This document shows, one piece after another, positions 5,394 to 13,015 of a stretch of DNA of 14,571 nucleotides. Numbering within the stretch: position 1 is the first letter of the stretch; every line of letters begins with the position of its first letter. The position numbers were made by a program, and so were the translations under genes. The notes beneath the pieces were generated by a model. It was not told where the DNA came from. It worked only from the letters and a program-made list of their open reading frames with translations, and did no database searches. This stretch comes from an uncultured Burkholderiales bacterium (GTDB lineage Bacteria; Pseudomonadota; Gammaproteobacteria; Burkholderiales; Burkholderiaceae_D), in the NCBI GenBank assembly GCA_937872165.1, contig CALMOR010000045.1, positions 46,732 through 61,302 of the forward strand, given 5' to 3'.

Positions 5394-5919
5394 GTCGTCA
5401 CGCATTCGCGGGTTATCCGGTCTTCCGCTAACCAGCGACGCCCGTCCTGACCGACGCATCGTTCGTCGACTTCGACGTTTTCCGCGGCAATGAGCGTCGA
5501 CATACGTCTTGCTTTGTACCGGCTGTCGGGTCCGACTCGGTGACTTGAGCTGCAAATCGTGCGGTGTAAGCGCTAGAGATCATGCGGACGGGTCAGCCGC
5601 GTCCGATTCTTTTCCGGTAAAGCGATCGTGATTCATCGGCGACTTTACGTTCGTTCGACGCTCTCGCGCAGAACGATTCGTCCATAGCCGGCGAATGGAT
5701 GATTCATTGCTGCGATGGAGAGAAGTGAATGGATTGCGATCGAGGCCGTTCGCTCGATCGTCGTTCGGCCATACCGGGCAATCACTCGAATTACCTCGAG
5801 CCCGATAACGGATTTGCGCAATTCGCACTGCGAATATATTCAGCCCGGGAAAGTTTCCTCGTTGATCATTCCGCGAACGGCTTCGGAAATCGGAACTGAT
5901 TGGCTCCCGACGATCGAGT
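5394..5919. other. Gene-free stretch with lower GC
   Basis: No convincing gene, RNA or terminator is seen. By count, 5701-5880 is about 53% GC, against clearly higher GC in the genes on both sides. The only long frame, plus strand 5715-5948 (77 codons), lacks a ribosome-binding site and family-like sequence and overlaps the pseudogene end. It is probably decayed or foreign DNA between the att junction and the hydrolase remnant. Confidence 0.5.
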
Positions 5920-6239
5920 TCAAGGTCGGCAATTTCGCCCCCTTGTGAACTCCAGGAGATCGGCGTTGATCGTCGTCGGCATGCCATGCGCAGACCCGGA
6001 TAGGACTTGAGCGTGCCCTGCTTCAGCAGTTTCACAGACCGCCCTCCGGTCGTGAGGAAAGGGCAGATCTGGTCGTCCTCGCCGTGCATTGCCAGCACCG
6101 GGATGTCGATCGACGCGAGGTCGTCGTAGAACTCCGTTTCGGACAGCACGCGGATGCGTTCGTATTGCGCCTGGATGCTGCCCTTCATGCCCTGCCGCCA
6201 CCCGTTTTCCCGGATGCCTTCGGACACCTCGGCGTCGTC
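5920..6239 (-). pseudogene. Truncated, frameshifted chloroperoxidase-type alpha/beta hydrolase
   Basis: The minus strand encodes about 90 residues matching the C-terminal third of non-heme chloroperoxidase-like hydrolases, which are normally about 275 aa: SEGIRENGWRQGMKGSIQAQ, then IDIPVLAMHGEDDQICPF with the acid region, then KLLKQGTLKSYPGL. Near 5990 the frame shifts by one missing base. The end continues in another frame as HGMPTTINADLLEFTRG, keeping the catalytic His region but with a short internal deletion before INADLL. The N-terminal two thirds, with the nucleophile elbow, are absent, and an in-frame TGA lies just before the homology. It begins about 27 bp after the stop of the GrlR-hydrolase gene, which suggests a deletion joined the two. 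Confidence 0.8.
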
Positions 6240-6266
6240 GCGCTCGTCGCTCGGTGATCACGGCCA

Positions 6267-7487
6267 TCAGGCATCGCGTGCCTCGACGTCCGCGACGAAG
6301 CGCTCGATCTCGCGCGACAGATCGTCGGGGTTCTCCAGCGGCAACGCGTGTCCGCCACGAACGACCACGAGTCGCGCGTCGGCGAAGTGCGGCATCACGA
6401 ATTCTCGCTGGGCCTTCTGGCCCAGCGCCTCGTCGCTCGCGCCGGCCATCAGCAGCGTCGCCAACGGCAACACGCCGACCGCGGCCCCATGGTCTTCGCA
6501 GCTGCCTTCCGTCAGCCATCGCCTCCATGCGTCCGGCGACGCGCGCCGTGCGTCCGCGATGGCGATCTCGCGCGCCTCGTCGGGCAGGCGCTTCGCCGTG
6601 ATGCCGTCGACGTAGGCCTCGGCCGCCGCGCGGCTGCCGTCGAACGCGAGCAGACGGGCGCGTGCCTCGTCGCTCATCGGCTCGGGCGACGGGGGCGAAG
6701 CCGTGACGAGGATCAGCCCCTCGAAGAGATCCGGCGCGGTCGCGACGAGGACGGCGGCCACCTTCGCCGACATCGAATGGCCGACCAGCACGCAGCGCCC
6801 GAGCCCGGCATGGACGATGGCGTCGCCGACGCTGTCGGCCATTTCGCCGACGCTCGCGCCGCCTCGTCCGGCCGCATCGCCGAAGCCCGGCAGGTCGAGC
6901 GCCAGCACGCGTCGATCGGCGGCGAAGCGCGCGGTGACCGCGTCCCATTCGCGCCGGGAGCCGCCGAAGAGATGGAGGAGTACTAGAGGAAGGCGGCGGA
7001 TCGGCGTCACGGTCGGGACGAGGCTGTACGTGGATAAGCGGGTCCGCGGGCCGGGCAGCGTGTCCTTCACGATGCCCGCGTCGATGCCCTCGTCCGGACT
7101 CGCCTGCGCCTTCGCGATGCCTGCGCCGTACCGGTCTTCCGACACGCCCCCGTCGAACGGTCCAGCCGACGACGACGGTCCGTCGATGCTGCAGGTGATC
7201 TCGACGATGAGACCGAGCGGCCCGGCGCCGATCAGCGTGAAGCCCGCTGCGTCTTCCTTGCCGTCCATCTGCAACGCGAAGGCTCCCTCGATCTCCTTGT
7301 TGGGCGACATGCCCGGTGCGAGCTTCACTTCGAAGGTCGCGATGAGGTTGCGACCGGCCTCCGTGATCCGTCCGCGGATCGCGTAGCTGCCGTCGCCTCC
7401 GACCGCGCGGCCGTCGGTGATGCTGAGACGTCCGTCGCTCGCACGACCGTCCGCGCTGAAGAGCATGCGGTAATCACCGTTTTCCAT
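6267..7487 (-). CDS. GrlR-like domain fused to an alpha/beta hydrolase
   Basis: A 406-aa two-domain protein. Residues 1-103 (MENGDYRMLFSADGRASDGR; GGDGSYAIRGRI; GFTLIGAGPLGLIVEI) resemble the GrlR beta-barrel family, short proteins first known as type III secretion regulators but widespread as stand-alone proteins. A linker (about 104-165) leads to an alpha/beta hydrolase: oxyanion-hole region HLFGGSRREW (172-181), nucleophile S238 in VGHSMSA, acid D352 in AGASDEAL and H380 in RGGHALPLENP. The triad is intact, so it is probably an active esterase or lactonase-like enzyme; substrate unknown. MENG was chosen because GrlR proteins begin M-x-N-G-x-Y; the ribosome-binding site is weak. It follows the Gfo/Idh gene by 70 bp on the same strand. 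Confidence 0.75.
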   Translation of the reverse strand: MENGDYRMLFSADGRASDGRLSITDGRAVGGDGSYAIRGRITEAGRNLIATFEVKLAPGMSPNKEIEGAFALQMDGKEDAAGFTLIGAGPLGLIVEITCSIDGPSSSAGPFDGGVSEDRYGAGIAKAQASPDEGIDAGIVKDTLPGPRTRLSTYSLVPTVTPIRRLPLVLLHLFGGSRREWDAVTARFAADRRVLALDLPGFGDAAGRGGASVGEMADSVGDAIVHAGLGRCVLVGHSMSAKVAAVLVATAPDLFEGLILVTASPPSPEPMSDEARARLLAFDGSRAAAEAYVDGITAKRLPDEAREIAIADARRASPDAWRRWLTEGSCEDHGAAVGVLPLATLLMAGASDEALGQKAQREFVMPHFADARLVVVRGGHALPLENPDDLSREIERFVADVEARDA

Positions 7488-7557
7488 GCCGCACCCGACT
7501 CGTTCGCGACGCCGAGAGTGCGCTTCGGCTCCGTGCCGCTGTCGTCCGACCCGCGCG

Positions 7558-8694
7558 TCAATCGCGTGAAGGACCCGAGGCATGCACGAGCTCAGGCGGC
7601 CTCACGAGCGACAGCGTCTCTGCCTGCGCCTTAATATCGATGCGTCGTGTCCGCGTGAACGGGTCCAAGGTCTGCGCCCGTCCGCTCTCGAGCGCGGCGA
7701 AGATGCCCTCGACGACGCGCAGGTCGGCGAGGCCTTCGTCGACGTCGGGCTCGGGCTCTTCGTCGTCGAGGATGCACTGCGAGAAGTAGCGCATCTGGCC
7801 ACCGAACTGGTCGGTCGCGTCGAACGAGCGGTGCCTGGTCTTCTCGCCGACGGTGACGTCGTGTTCGAGCGGGTCGCCGTAACCGAACGCCGGATTCATC
7901 AGGATGCTTCCCTTCGTCCCCGCGACGACCAGCAGGCCGACGGTGTTCGCGTAATACGAGACGGTGAACTGTGCGAGACGATGACCCGGAAAGCGCAGCG
8001 TCACGGCGATCGTGTCGTCGAGCTCGCCGTAGCCGGCCTCGGGATGCCGCGACGCCGCGGCCGACACCACCTCGGTCGGCTCCTCGCCGAACAGATAGCG
8101 GGCCGCGTTGATCGGATACGGCGCCATGTCGAGCAGCGGGCCGGCCAGCACGCCGTTGGTCGCGCGGTGGTTGGCCGGATCGAGCATCTGTCCGAAGCAC
8201 GCGGTGAACATGACCGGCTCGCCGATCTCGCCCGCGCGGATGCGTTCGATCGCGTCGAGCGTGGCCGGCTCGAAGTGCAGCCGGTACGCCACCATCAGCT
8301 TCGCTGCGGAGGCCTTCTGCGCATCGCGGATCTCGCGGCCCTTCGCCACCGAGATCTCGAGCGGCTTCTCGCACAGCACGTGGATGCCCGCCGCGAGCGC
8401 CGGCACCGCGAACTCGGCATGACGCCAGTTCGGCGTACCCAGATAGATCGCGTCGGTCTTCCCCGATCGCAGCAACGCGTCGAAGCCGTCGTAGCCGCAG
8501 GTCTCGGAGATGCCGTAGCGCTCGCCGACCTCGCGTGCCTTCACCGGATCGCCGGTCACCAGCGCGACCGCCTCCGAATTGCCGGTGTGCGCGACGCCGG
8601 GCAGCATCGCCTCCTGCGAGATGCCGCCGAGACCGACGATGGCGTAGCGGACCTTCTTCGACGGCGCGAGGCCGAGGGCCGATGCGATGCTCAC
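7558..8694 (-). CDS. Gfo/Idh/MocA family NAD(P)-dependent oxidoreductase
   Basis: A 378-aa sugar or polyol dehydrogenase. The N-terminal Rossmann fold carries YAIVGLGGISQEAM (17-30), the family motif CEKPLEISV (108-116) and MVAYRLHFEP (134-143). The C-terminal sheet domain contains GPLLDMAPYPINAARYLFGE (185-204), which resembles glucose-fructose oxidoreductase-type members. No Tat or Sec signal is seen, so it is likely cytoplasmic. The GTG start at 8694 overlaps the stop of the upstream Rieske/FAD reductase (GTGA), showing translational coupling; the longer frame to 8736 lies within that gene. Substrate cannot be read from sequence. Confidence 0.88.
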   Translation of the reverse strand: MSIASALGLAPSKKVRYAIVGLGGISQEAMLPGVAHTGNSEAVALVTGDPVKAREVGERYGISETCGYDGFDALLRSGKTDAIYLGTPNWRHAEFAVPALAAGIHVLCEKPLEISVAKGREIRDAQKASAAKLMVAYRLHFEPATLDAIERIRAGEIGEPVMFTACFGQMLDPANHRATNGVLAGPLLDMAPYPINAARYLFGEEPTEVVSAAASRHPEAGYGELDDTIAVTLRFPGHRLAQFTVSYYANTVGLLVVAGTKGSILMNPAFGYGDPLEHDVTVGEKTRHRSFDATDQFGGQMRYFSQCILDDEEPEPDVDEGLADLRVVEGIFAALESGRAQTLDPFTRTRRIDIKAQAETLSLVRPPELVHASGPSRD

Positions 8695-10247
8695 GAACGT
8701 TTCCCCTCGAGGTCGTGGAAGTCGCGTCCTTCCCACCGGGCTTCGACCTCGAGCGCCGGCAGGTCGCGGTTGCAGGTGGCGAAGGCCTCGTCGTGCGCGT
8801 CGCCTTCGTAGCGGACGGTGAAGTCCCGTCCCTCGATGGAGCCGTCGACGTCCATGTCGCGGATGCGGTCGACATGGCCGAGATAACGCAGGCCCGTGTC
8901 GAAGTGCGCGCTCCAGAAGAACGGCAGGTCGTCGAAGGCTTCGTCCGCGGACCGCATCAGCCGCCTCGCGACGTACTGGCCCTGGCGCTGCGCATGGACC
9001 CAGTGTTCGACGCGGACCGTGCGGCCGGCATGGCGATCGGGATAGCGGGCGATGTCGCCGATCGCATGGATGCCGGGCACCGAGGTCTCGAGACGGCCGT
9101 CGACGACGATGCCGCCGCCGTCGTCCTGCGACGCGACCGTCAGGCCGGCCGCCTCGGCGAGCGCGGTCCGTGGCGCGACCCCGACTCCCACGACGACGAA
9201 GTCGACGTCGAGCGTCGAGTCGTCGTCGAGCGTCAGCCGCCTACCGTCGAAGGCCTTCGCGTCGCGGCCGAGGTGGAAGCGCACGCCCTTCTCCTCGTGG
9301 ACGCCGCGGATCATCGCGCCCACCTCGGCGCCGACGATCTTCTCGAGCGGCACGCGATCGGGCGAGACCACCTGCACTTCGAGCTTCCGCTGCGTGAGCG
9401 ACGCGGCCGCCTCGAGTCCGATGAAGCTCGCGCCGACGATCGCGACGCGGGTGGCGTCCTTCGCCGCGGCGACGATCGCGTCGGCATCCGCGAGCGTGCG
9501 CAGCAGATGCACGTTCGCAAGGTCGAAGCCCGGCAGCTCCGGGCGCTTCGGCTCGGCGCCGGTCGCGAGGACGAGGACGTCGAACGCGAGCGTGGCACCG
9601 TCGTCGAAGGCGATGCGCTTCGAGGTCGCGTCGATCGACGCGACCTTCTTCGTCACGCGCACGACGCGATCCGTGCCATCGCGATCGATGCCCGGCAGGA
9701 AGCAGGCGTCGCGTTCGACCATGCCGATCAGGTATTGCTTCGAGCAGAAGGTCCGGTCGTAGGGTCGCCCCCCGTCGTCGTCGACGAGGGTGGTGCGACC
9801 GCCGTGCCCCAGGCGCGCCAGCATCTCGGCGCAGGCGTGTCCCGCCGCGCCGGCACCGACGATCACGACGCGCGTCGCGATGCCGCTGTCGCGGGCGGCG
9901 ACCTCGACGGGTCGGCGCTTGCCGACGACCCGGATCATGCCGTCCCGCTCGTCGACGTCGAAGCGGCTCAGCGGTTCGAACGCGGGCGCCGCGATGGCCT
10001 CGCCGGTCTCGATAGAGAAGCGCGCGTGATGCCATGGGCAGCGCAACGCGCCGTCGACGACGAGCCCGTCCGCGAGCGGTGCCTCGAGGTGGGTGCACTT
10101 GCCGGACAGCGCATGGCAGCGCCCTTCGTGGCGGACCAGCACCAAGGTTTCTCCGTCGAACGTGCCCTTCATCGTCGAAGCCTCGCGAAGCGCCGACGCC
10201 GGCACGCCTCGCCGCAGATCGGGACCGTCGTCCTCGTCGTCGTCCAT
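8691..10247 (-). CDS. AIFM3-like Rieske/FAD-dependent pyridine nucleotide-disulfide reductase
   Basis: A 518-aa flavoprotein with a built-in [2Fe-2S] Rieske domain, the layout of apoptosis-inducing factor 3 and some ferredoxin reductases. Rieske ligands: C51/H53 in KCTHLEAPL and C70/H73 in CPWHHARF. FAD binding: VVIVGAGAAG (127-136) and IHAIGDIA (393-400). NAD binding: VAIVGASFIGLEAA (268-281). The C-terminal reductase domain has LPFFWSAHFD (441-450). The start has a strong GAGGAGG ribosome-binding site. It is the first gene of a two-gene unit with the Gfo/Idh oxidoreductase (4-bp overlap), so the two probably share a redox pathway, passing electrons from NAD(P)H to an unseen acceptor such as a Rieske oxygenase. 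No oxygenase is in the window. Confidence 0.9.
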   Translation of the reverse strand: MDDDEDDGPDLRRGVPASALREASTMKGTFDGETLVLVRHEGRCHALSGKCTHLEAPLADGLVVDGALRCPWHHARFSIETGEAIAAPAFEPLSRFDVDERDGMIRVVGKRRPVEVAARDSGIATRVVIVGAGAAGHACAEMLARLGHGGRTTLVDDDGGRPYDRTFCSKQYLIGMVERDACFLPGIDRDGTDRVVRVTKKVASIDATSKRIAFDDGATLAFDVLVLATGAEPKRPELPGFDLANVHLLRTLADADAIVAAAKDATRVAIVGASFIGLEAAASLTQRKLEVQVVSPDRVPLEKIVGAEVGAMIRGVHEEKGVRFHLGRDAKAFDGRRLTLDDDSTLDVDFVVVGVGVAPRTALAEAAGLTVASQDDGGGIVVDGRLETSVPGIHAIGDIARYPDRHAGRTVRVEHWVHAQRQGQYVARRLMRSADEAFDDLPFFWSAHFDTGLRYLGHVDRIRDMDVDGSIEGRDFTVRYEGDAHDEAFATCNRDLPALEVEARWEGRDFHDLEGKRS

Positions 10248-10481
10248 CGCCGTTTCCTCCTCGTTGCCGACCGCGGTCGACGAACGAAGAGGCTAGCCGA
10301 GCCTGGTCGCCGTCTTCGTCAGCGAGCCGGCAGGTCGCGAGTCGGCCCGACACTGCTGAGGTCACGCGATGAAGTCAGCGGAGGGCGGCGGGCCGCCGGC
10401 TCGCGCTCGACCGATCAAGCGCGGTCGATGCACGCGCATCGGATCGTGCGGGCGGCACGTCGGTCGAGGCCCGGTCGACGC
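10248..10481. other. Intergenic region between two minus-strand operons
   Basis: This 234-bp gap separates the end of the membrane-protein gene from the Rieske/FAD reductase and should hold the reductase promoter, though no good -35/-10 pair was found. A perfect 7-bp inverted repeat with 8-nt loop (TCGACCG 10407-10413, CGGTCGA 10422-10428) may form a hairpin at the end of the upstream operon, but lacks a T-run. CGGTCGA recurs at 10274, 10461 and 10472. Confidence 0.35.
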
Positions 10482-11555
10482 TCAGGCGTCGTCGTCCCTC
10501 TTCTTCGGCAGCGGCTTCGGACCGGCACCGCGGATGTTGACCACCTTCGTCAAGAGGCCGAACCAGTAGGGCGCGCCGAGCACGCCGGCGACCGCGGTCA
10601 TGATCCAGCCGACCAGCGACAGCACGAAGCTCGACAGCGAGCCGTGGGTCCAGCGCTGCTTCAGCTCGGCGGTGCAGAGCGCCCATGCGCCGCGCAGCGC
10701 ATCGGTCCCGACCGGCCCGGCCTTCGAGTCCGCGAGCACGCCTTCGACCGCCGTCGCCGCGGTGTCCGCCGCGACCACGGTGCCGAGACACGCATAGCCG
10801 ATCGGCAATCCGGCCGGTGCCTTGTCGAGCGCGGTCGCGAGCGCCTGCCGCGCCTGGGCACGCGGGGCATCGGTGCCGGTCGCGAGGTCGAGGTCGCCGA
10901 TCTTCCCCGAGGCGACGACCTGCTGCGCGTTCGCGGCCAGCGCCGCGCGCATCTGCGGCGATCGATCGAGGGCCTGGAAGATCGCGATGCTGTCGACGTT
11001 GCACAGCGCGGCCAGCAGCAGTCCCCAGACGAACAGGCGTCTCTGCGCATAGGCCTTGTACCAGCCCGACACGCGGTCCATCCCCGAATCGAACCACGTC
11101 TCGATGCCCTTCAGCGCGACGTCGATGTCGCCCTTCGAGCGATCGAGGATCGGCATCACCGACAGCGCCGCGGGCGAGCGTTGCAGACGCAGTTGCGCGA
11201 CCGCCGCGCGCAGCGTCGCGAAGTCGAGTCCGACCGTCGACGGCGGGACCGCCGCGCCGGCCGCGGCACGACGCAGCACCACGTCGGCGAACGCGAGGGC
11301 GAAGTTGCTCGAGTCGACGTAGGCCGGCGGCTTGCCGCGCGCGGCGCGATCGCGATAGAGGCTGCCGATCAACGGATGCTGCAGGACGCGCACGAAGATC
11401 GCGTCGTCCCCGATCAGGCGCCGGATACCCATGTGCAGGAACTTGCCGCGCTGCCCGAAGTACTGCGCCCACCATTCGTGCAACCCGCTGACCACGATCG
11501 AGAAGACGAGATAGACGAGGATCAGGCCGACGGCGATGTCGACGAGCGCGCTCAC
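10482..11555 (-). CDS. Three-span membrane protein of unknown function (357 aa)
   Basis: A 357-aa protein with hydrophobic segments at about 5-24 (VDIAVGLILVYLVFSIVVSG), 173-191 (LFVWGLLLAALCNVDSIAIF) and 309-327 (SFVLSLVGWIMTAVAGVLGA). Sequence blocks HEWWAQYFGQRGKFL, YVDSSNFALAF, WFDSGMDRVSGWYK and LGAPYWFGLLTKVVNIRGAG recall a widespread uncharacterised bacterial membrane family; this rests on memory, not a search. The GTG start overlaps the stop of the lipase gene (GTGA, 11552-11555), so the two are made together. Between spans 2 and 3 is a domain of about 115 residues with two cysteines (256, 294), possibly periplasmic. It could anchor, regulate or protect against the lipase. The long minus-strand frame running on to 13949 is an artefact. 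Confidence 0.75.
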   Translation of the reverse strand: MSALVDIAVGLILVYLVFSIVVSGLHEWWAQYFGQRGKFLHMGIRRLIGDDAIFVRVLQHPLIGSLYRDRAARGKPPAYVDSSNFALAFADVVLRRAAAGAAVPPSTVGLDFATLRAAVAQLRLQRSPAALSVMPILDRSKGDIDVALKGIETWFDSGMDRVSGWYKAYAQRRLFVWGLLLAALCNVDSIAIFQALDRSPQMRAALAANAQQVVASGKIGDLDLATGTDAPRAQARQALATALDKAPAGLPIGYACLGTVVAADTAATAVEGVLADSKAGPVGTDALRGAWALCTAELKQRWTHGSLSSFVLSLVGWIMTAVAGVLGAPYWFGLLTKVVNIRGAGPKPLPKKRDDDA

Positions 11556-12985
11556 GACGTGGCTCCCTGCGTGGTGGTGTTGGTGATGGTCACCGTGGTC
11601 GTGGTCTTCTGTTCGACGAGGACCTCGGTCGTCTCGTCGACGGCTACCGCGAAGCTCACGTCCTGCCGACCCGCCTGTCCGAGGTTGAGGGGCCGGTATT
11701 CGGGGTCGGCCTTCCACTTCCGGAACGCGCTCTCGTCGATCTCCTGGTTGACGCCGTCGGCATCGACCAGCATGCGGCGGTACACCGGCCCGTGCATCCA
11801 CGGCAGCGCCTGGATGATCTTGTACGCGCCGCCGAGGAACTCGGCGTAGCTGTCGTGGACCGGCGACATGTACTCGGTACCGATCAGCTCGAACGCGGCC
11901 GGCGTCGCCCGCGTCGACATCGACGACTTGCCGTCGCCCGAGACCTTGCGATCGTCGACGAACTCGAGGCCGCAGTCGGACGCGCGAGCCGCGAGCCACA
12001 GCAGCGGCGCGGCCTGCAGCAGGTCGTCCTCGTAGCCGCCGCCGACGTCGGCATGCGCGCCGGGGAACCAGCGTTGTCGCACCGTCTCCGTGGTCTTCGC
12101 GGCCTGCTTCCACAGTGTCGCGGTGTACTCGAGCCGATGTTCGTCGATCGCCATCGCGTGGAAGGCATGACGGATCGCTTCGCTCAGGCAGGTGTCGTGG
12201 AATTCGTAGCGCGACGACTTCGGCCACCACGACGCGTTGGGGATGCCGAGCGCGCCCACCGTGTCCCACACGCCGACGAAATGGAGGCGCACCGGATAGC
12301 GCGTCGTGGCCAGCGCGCGGTACGCGTCCACCTCCGCGTCGTGCGCCTGGACGCGGGCCAGCGTCGACGCGTCGGCGTTGCCGTCCTTCACGGCCCGCCG
12401 ATCCTTCGCGATCGGCCGGGCCTCGTAGAGCTTCCACGCCTGCGTGATCGACGGATGGTCCGCGAGCGCGCCGTCCTTCGTCGCGGCGTCGGACGGATCG
12501 ATCGCGGGGATGCCGAGATACGCGATCAGCCCGCCGAGGCTGCGGGCCGTGAACGCGCCCCGCGAGAAGCCCAGCAGATAGATGTCCGATCCGGTCAGGA
12601 ACTCGCGACCCGACGAGTGCGGCGGCGTACCGACGAGGTCGCCGTTGCCCTTGCGCGGCGGATCGGCGGGATCGGGCGGCGGCATCGCCAAACGTGCCGC
12701 GCCGACGCTCGCCGGCAGGTGCGGATCGCCTTCGAATTGGCAGGTCGTCGCGAGCCACGCATAGCCGAGGCGGATGTTGCGGTCGAGGCCTTCGCCGAAG
12801 GCGCCGCCGCGGATGCGGTCGTTCCAGTGGGTGCCGACGCCTTCGTCGTAGAACTTCTGCTGCGACGTGCAGCCGCTCGACGCGTCGGCGATCTCGCTGT
12901 AGAGGCGCGAGACGTTGGTGTTCGACTTGAGGCTGTTCCAGGTCCCGTCGAAGCACAGGACGAGACTCTTGTAGGGGGCAGGCAT
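11552..12985 (-). CDS. DUF2235 (Tle1-like) alpha/beta hydrolase, probable phospholipase
   Basis: A 477-aa hydrolase of the DUF2235 family, which includes type VI secretion lipase effectors (Tle1) with phospholipase A activity. Motifs: LVLCFDGTWNS (8-18), FYDEGVGT (45-52), nucleophile S141 in LLGFSRGAFTARSLGG, acid D241 in FVGVWDTVGALG, and H311 in PGAHADVGGGY. The triad is complete. Residues about 84-130 form a Pro/Gly-rich insertion before the nucleophile elbow. The last 30 residues are Thr-rich (QKTTTTVTITNTTTQGATS). No Sec signal is present, and no VgrG, PAAR or Hcp gene is nearby, so a type VI effector role is not supported by context. It is 30 bp behind the catalase-like gene and overlaps the membrane-protein gene. 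Confidence 0.85.
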   Translation of the reverse strand: MPAPYKSLVLCFDGTWNSLKSNTNVSRLYSEIADASSGCTSQQKFYDEGVGTHWNDRIRGGAFGEGLDRNIRLGYAWLATTCQFEGDPHLPASVGAARLAMPPPDPADPPRKGNGDLVGTPPHSSGREFLTGSDIYLLGFSRGAFTARSLGGLIAYLGIPAIDPSDAATKDGALADHPSITQAWKLYEARPIAKDRRAVKDGNADASTLARVQAHDAEVDAYRALATTRYPVRLHFVGVWDTVGALGIPNASWWPKSSRYEFHDTCLSEAIRHAFHAMAIDEHRLEYTATLWKQAAKTTETVRQRWFPGAHADVGGGYEDDLLQAAPLLWLAARASDCGLEFVDDRKVSGDGKSSMSTRATPAAFELIGTEYMSPVHDSYAEFLGGAYKIIQALPWMHGPVYRRMLVDADGVNQEIDESAFRKWKADPEYRPLNLGQAGRQDVSFAVAVDETTEVLVEQKTTTTVTITNTTTQGATS

Positions 12986-13015
12986 CGTTCGGCTCGCTCT
13001 CGTTCGTCAAAGGAT

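Noticed and set aside
5288..5555. Minus-strand frames over the tRNA fragment, one containing GSPTWTRTRDTRINS
   Set aside because: This string is the well-known false peptide produced by translating the antisense of a tRNA; the frames are not genes.
5715..5948. Plus-strand 77-codon ORF
   Set aside because: No ribosome-binding site, no recognisable motif, and it runs into the hydrolase pseudogene; probably chance in a low-GC gap.
10248..10481. CGGTCGA recurring as a binding-site array
   Set aside because: Four copies and one inverted copy occur, but the 7-mer is expected often in such GC-rich DNA and the spacing is irregular.
8535..11849. Plus-strand open frame of 1104 codons
   Set aside because: It lies antisense to four genes with clear families and motifs. 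Its product is Arg/Asp/Val-rich shadow sequence of GC-rich codons, with no family-like motif.
11552..12985. Type VI secretion effector assignment for the DUF2235 gene
   Set aside because: The family includes such effectors, but no VgrG, PAAR, Hcp or adaptor gene is in the window, and the neighbours are heme proteins.
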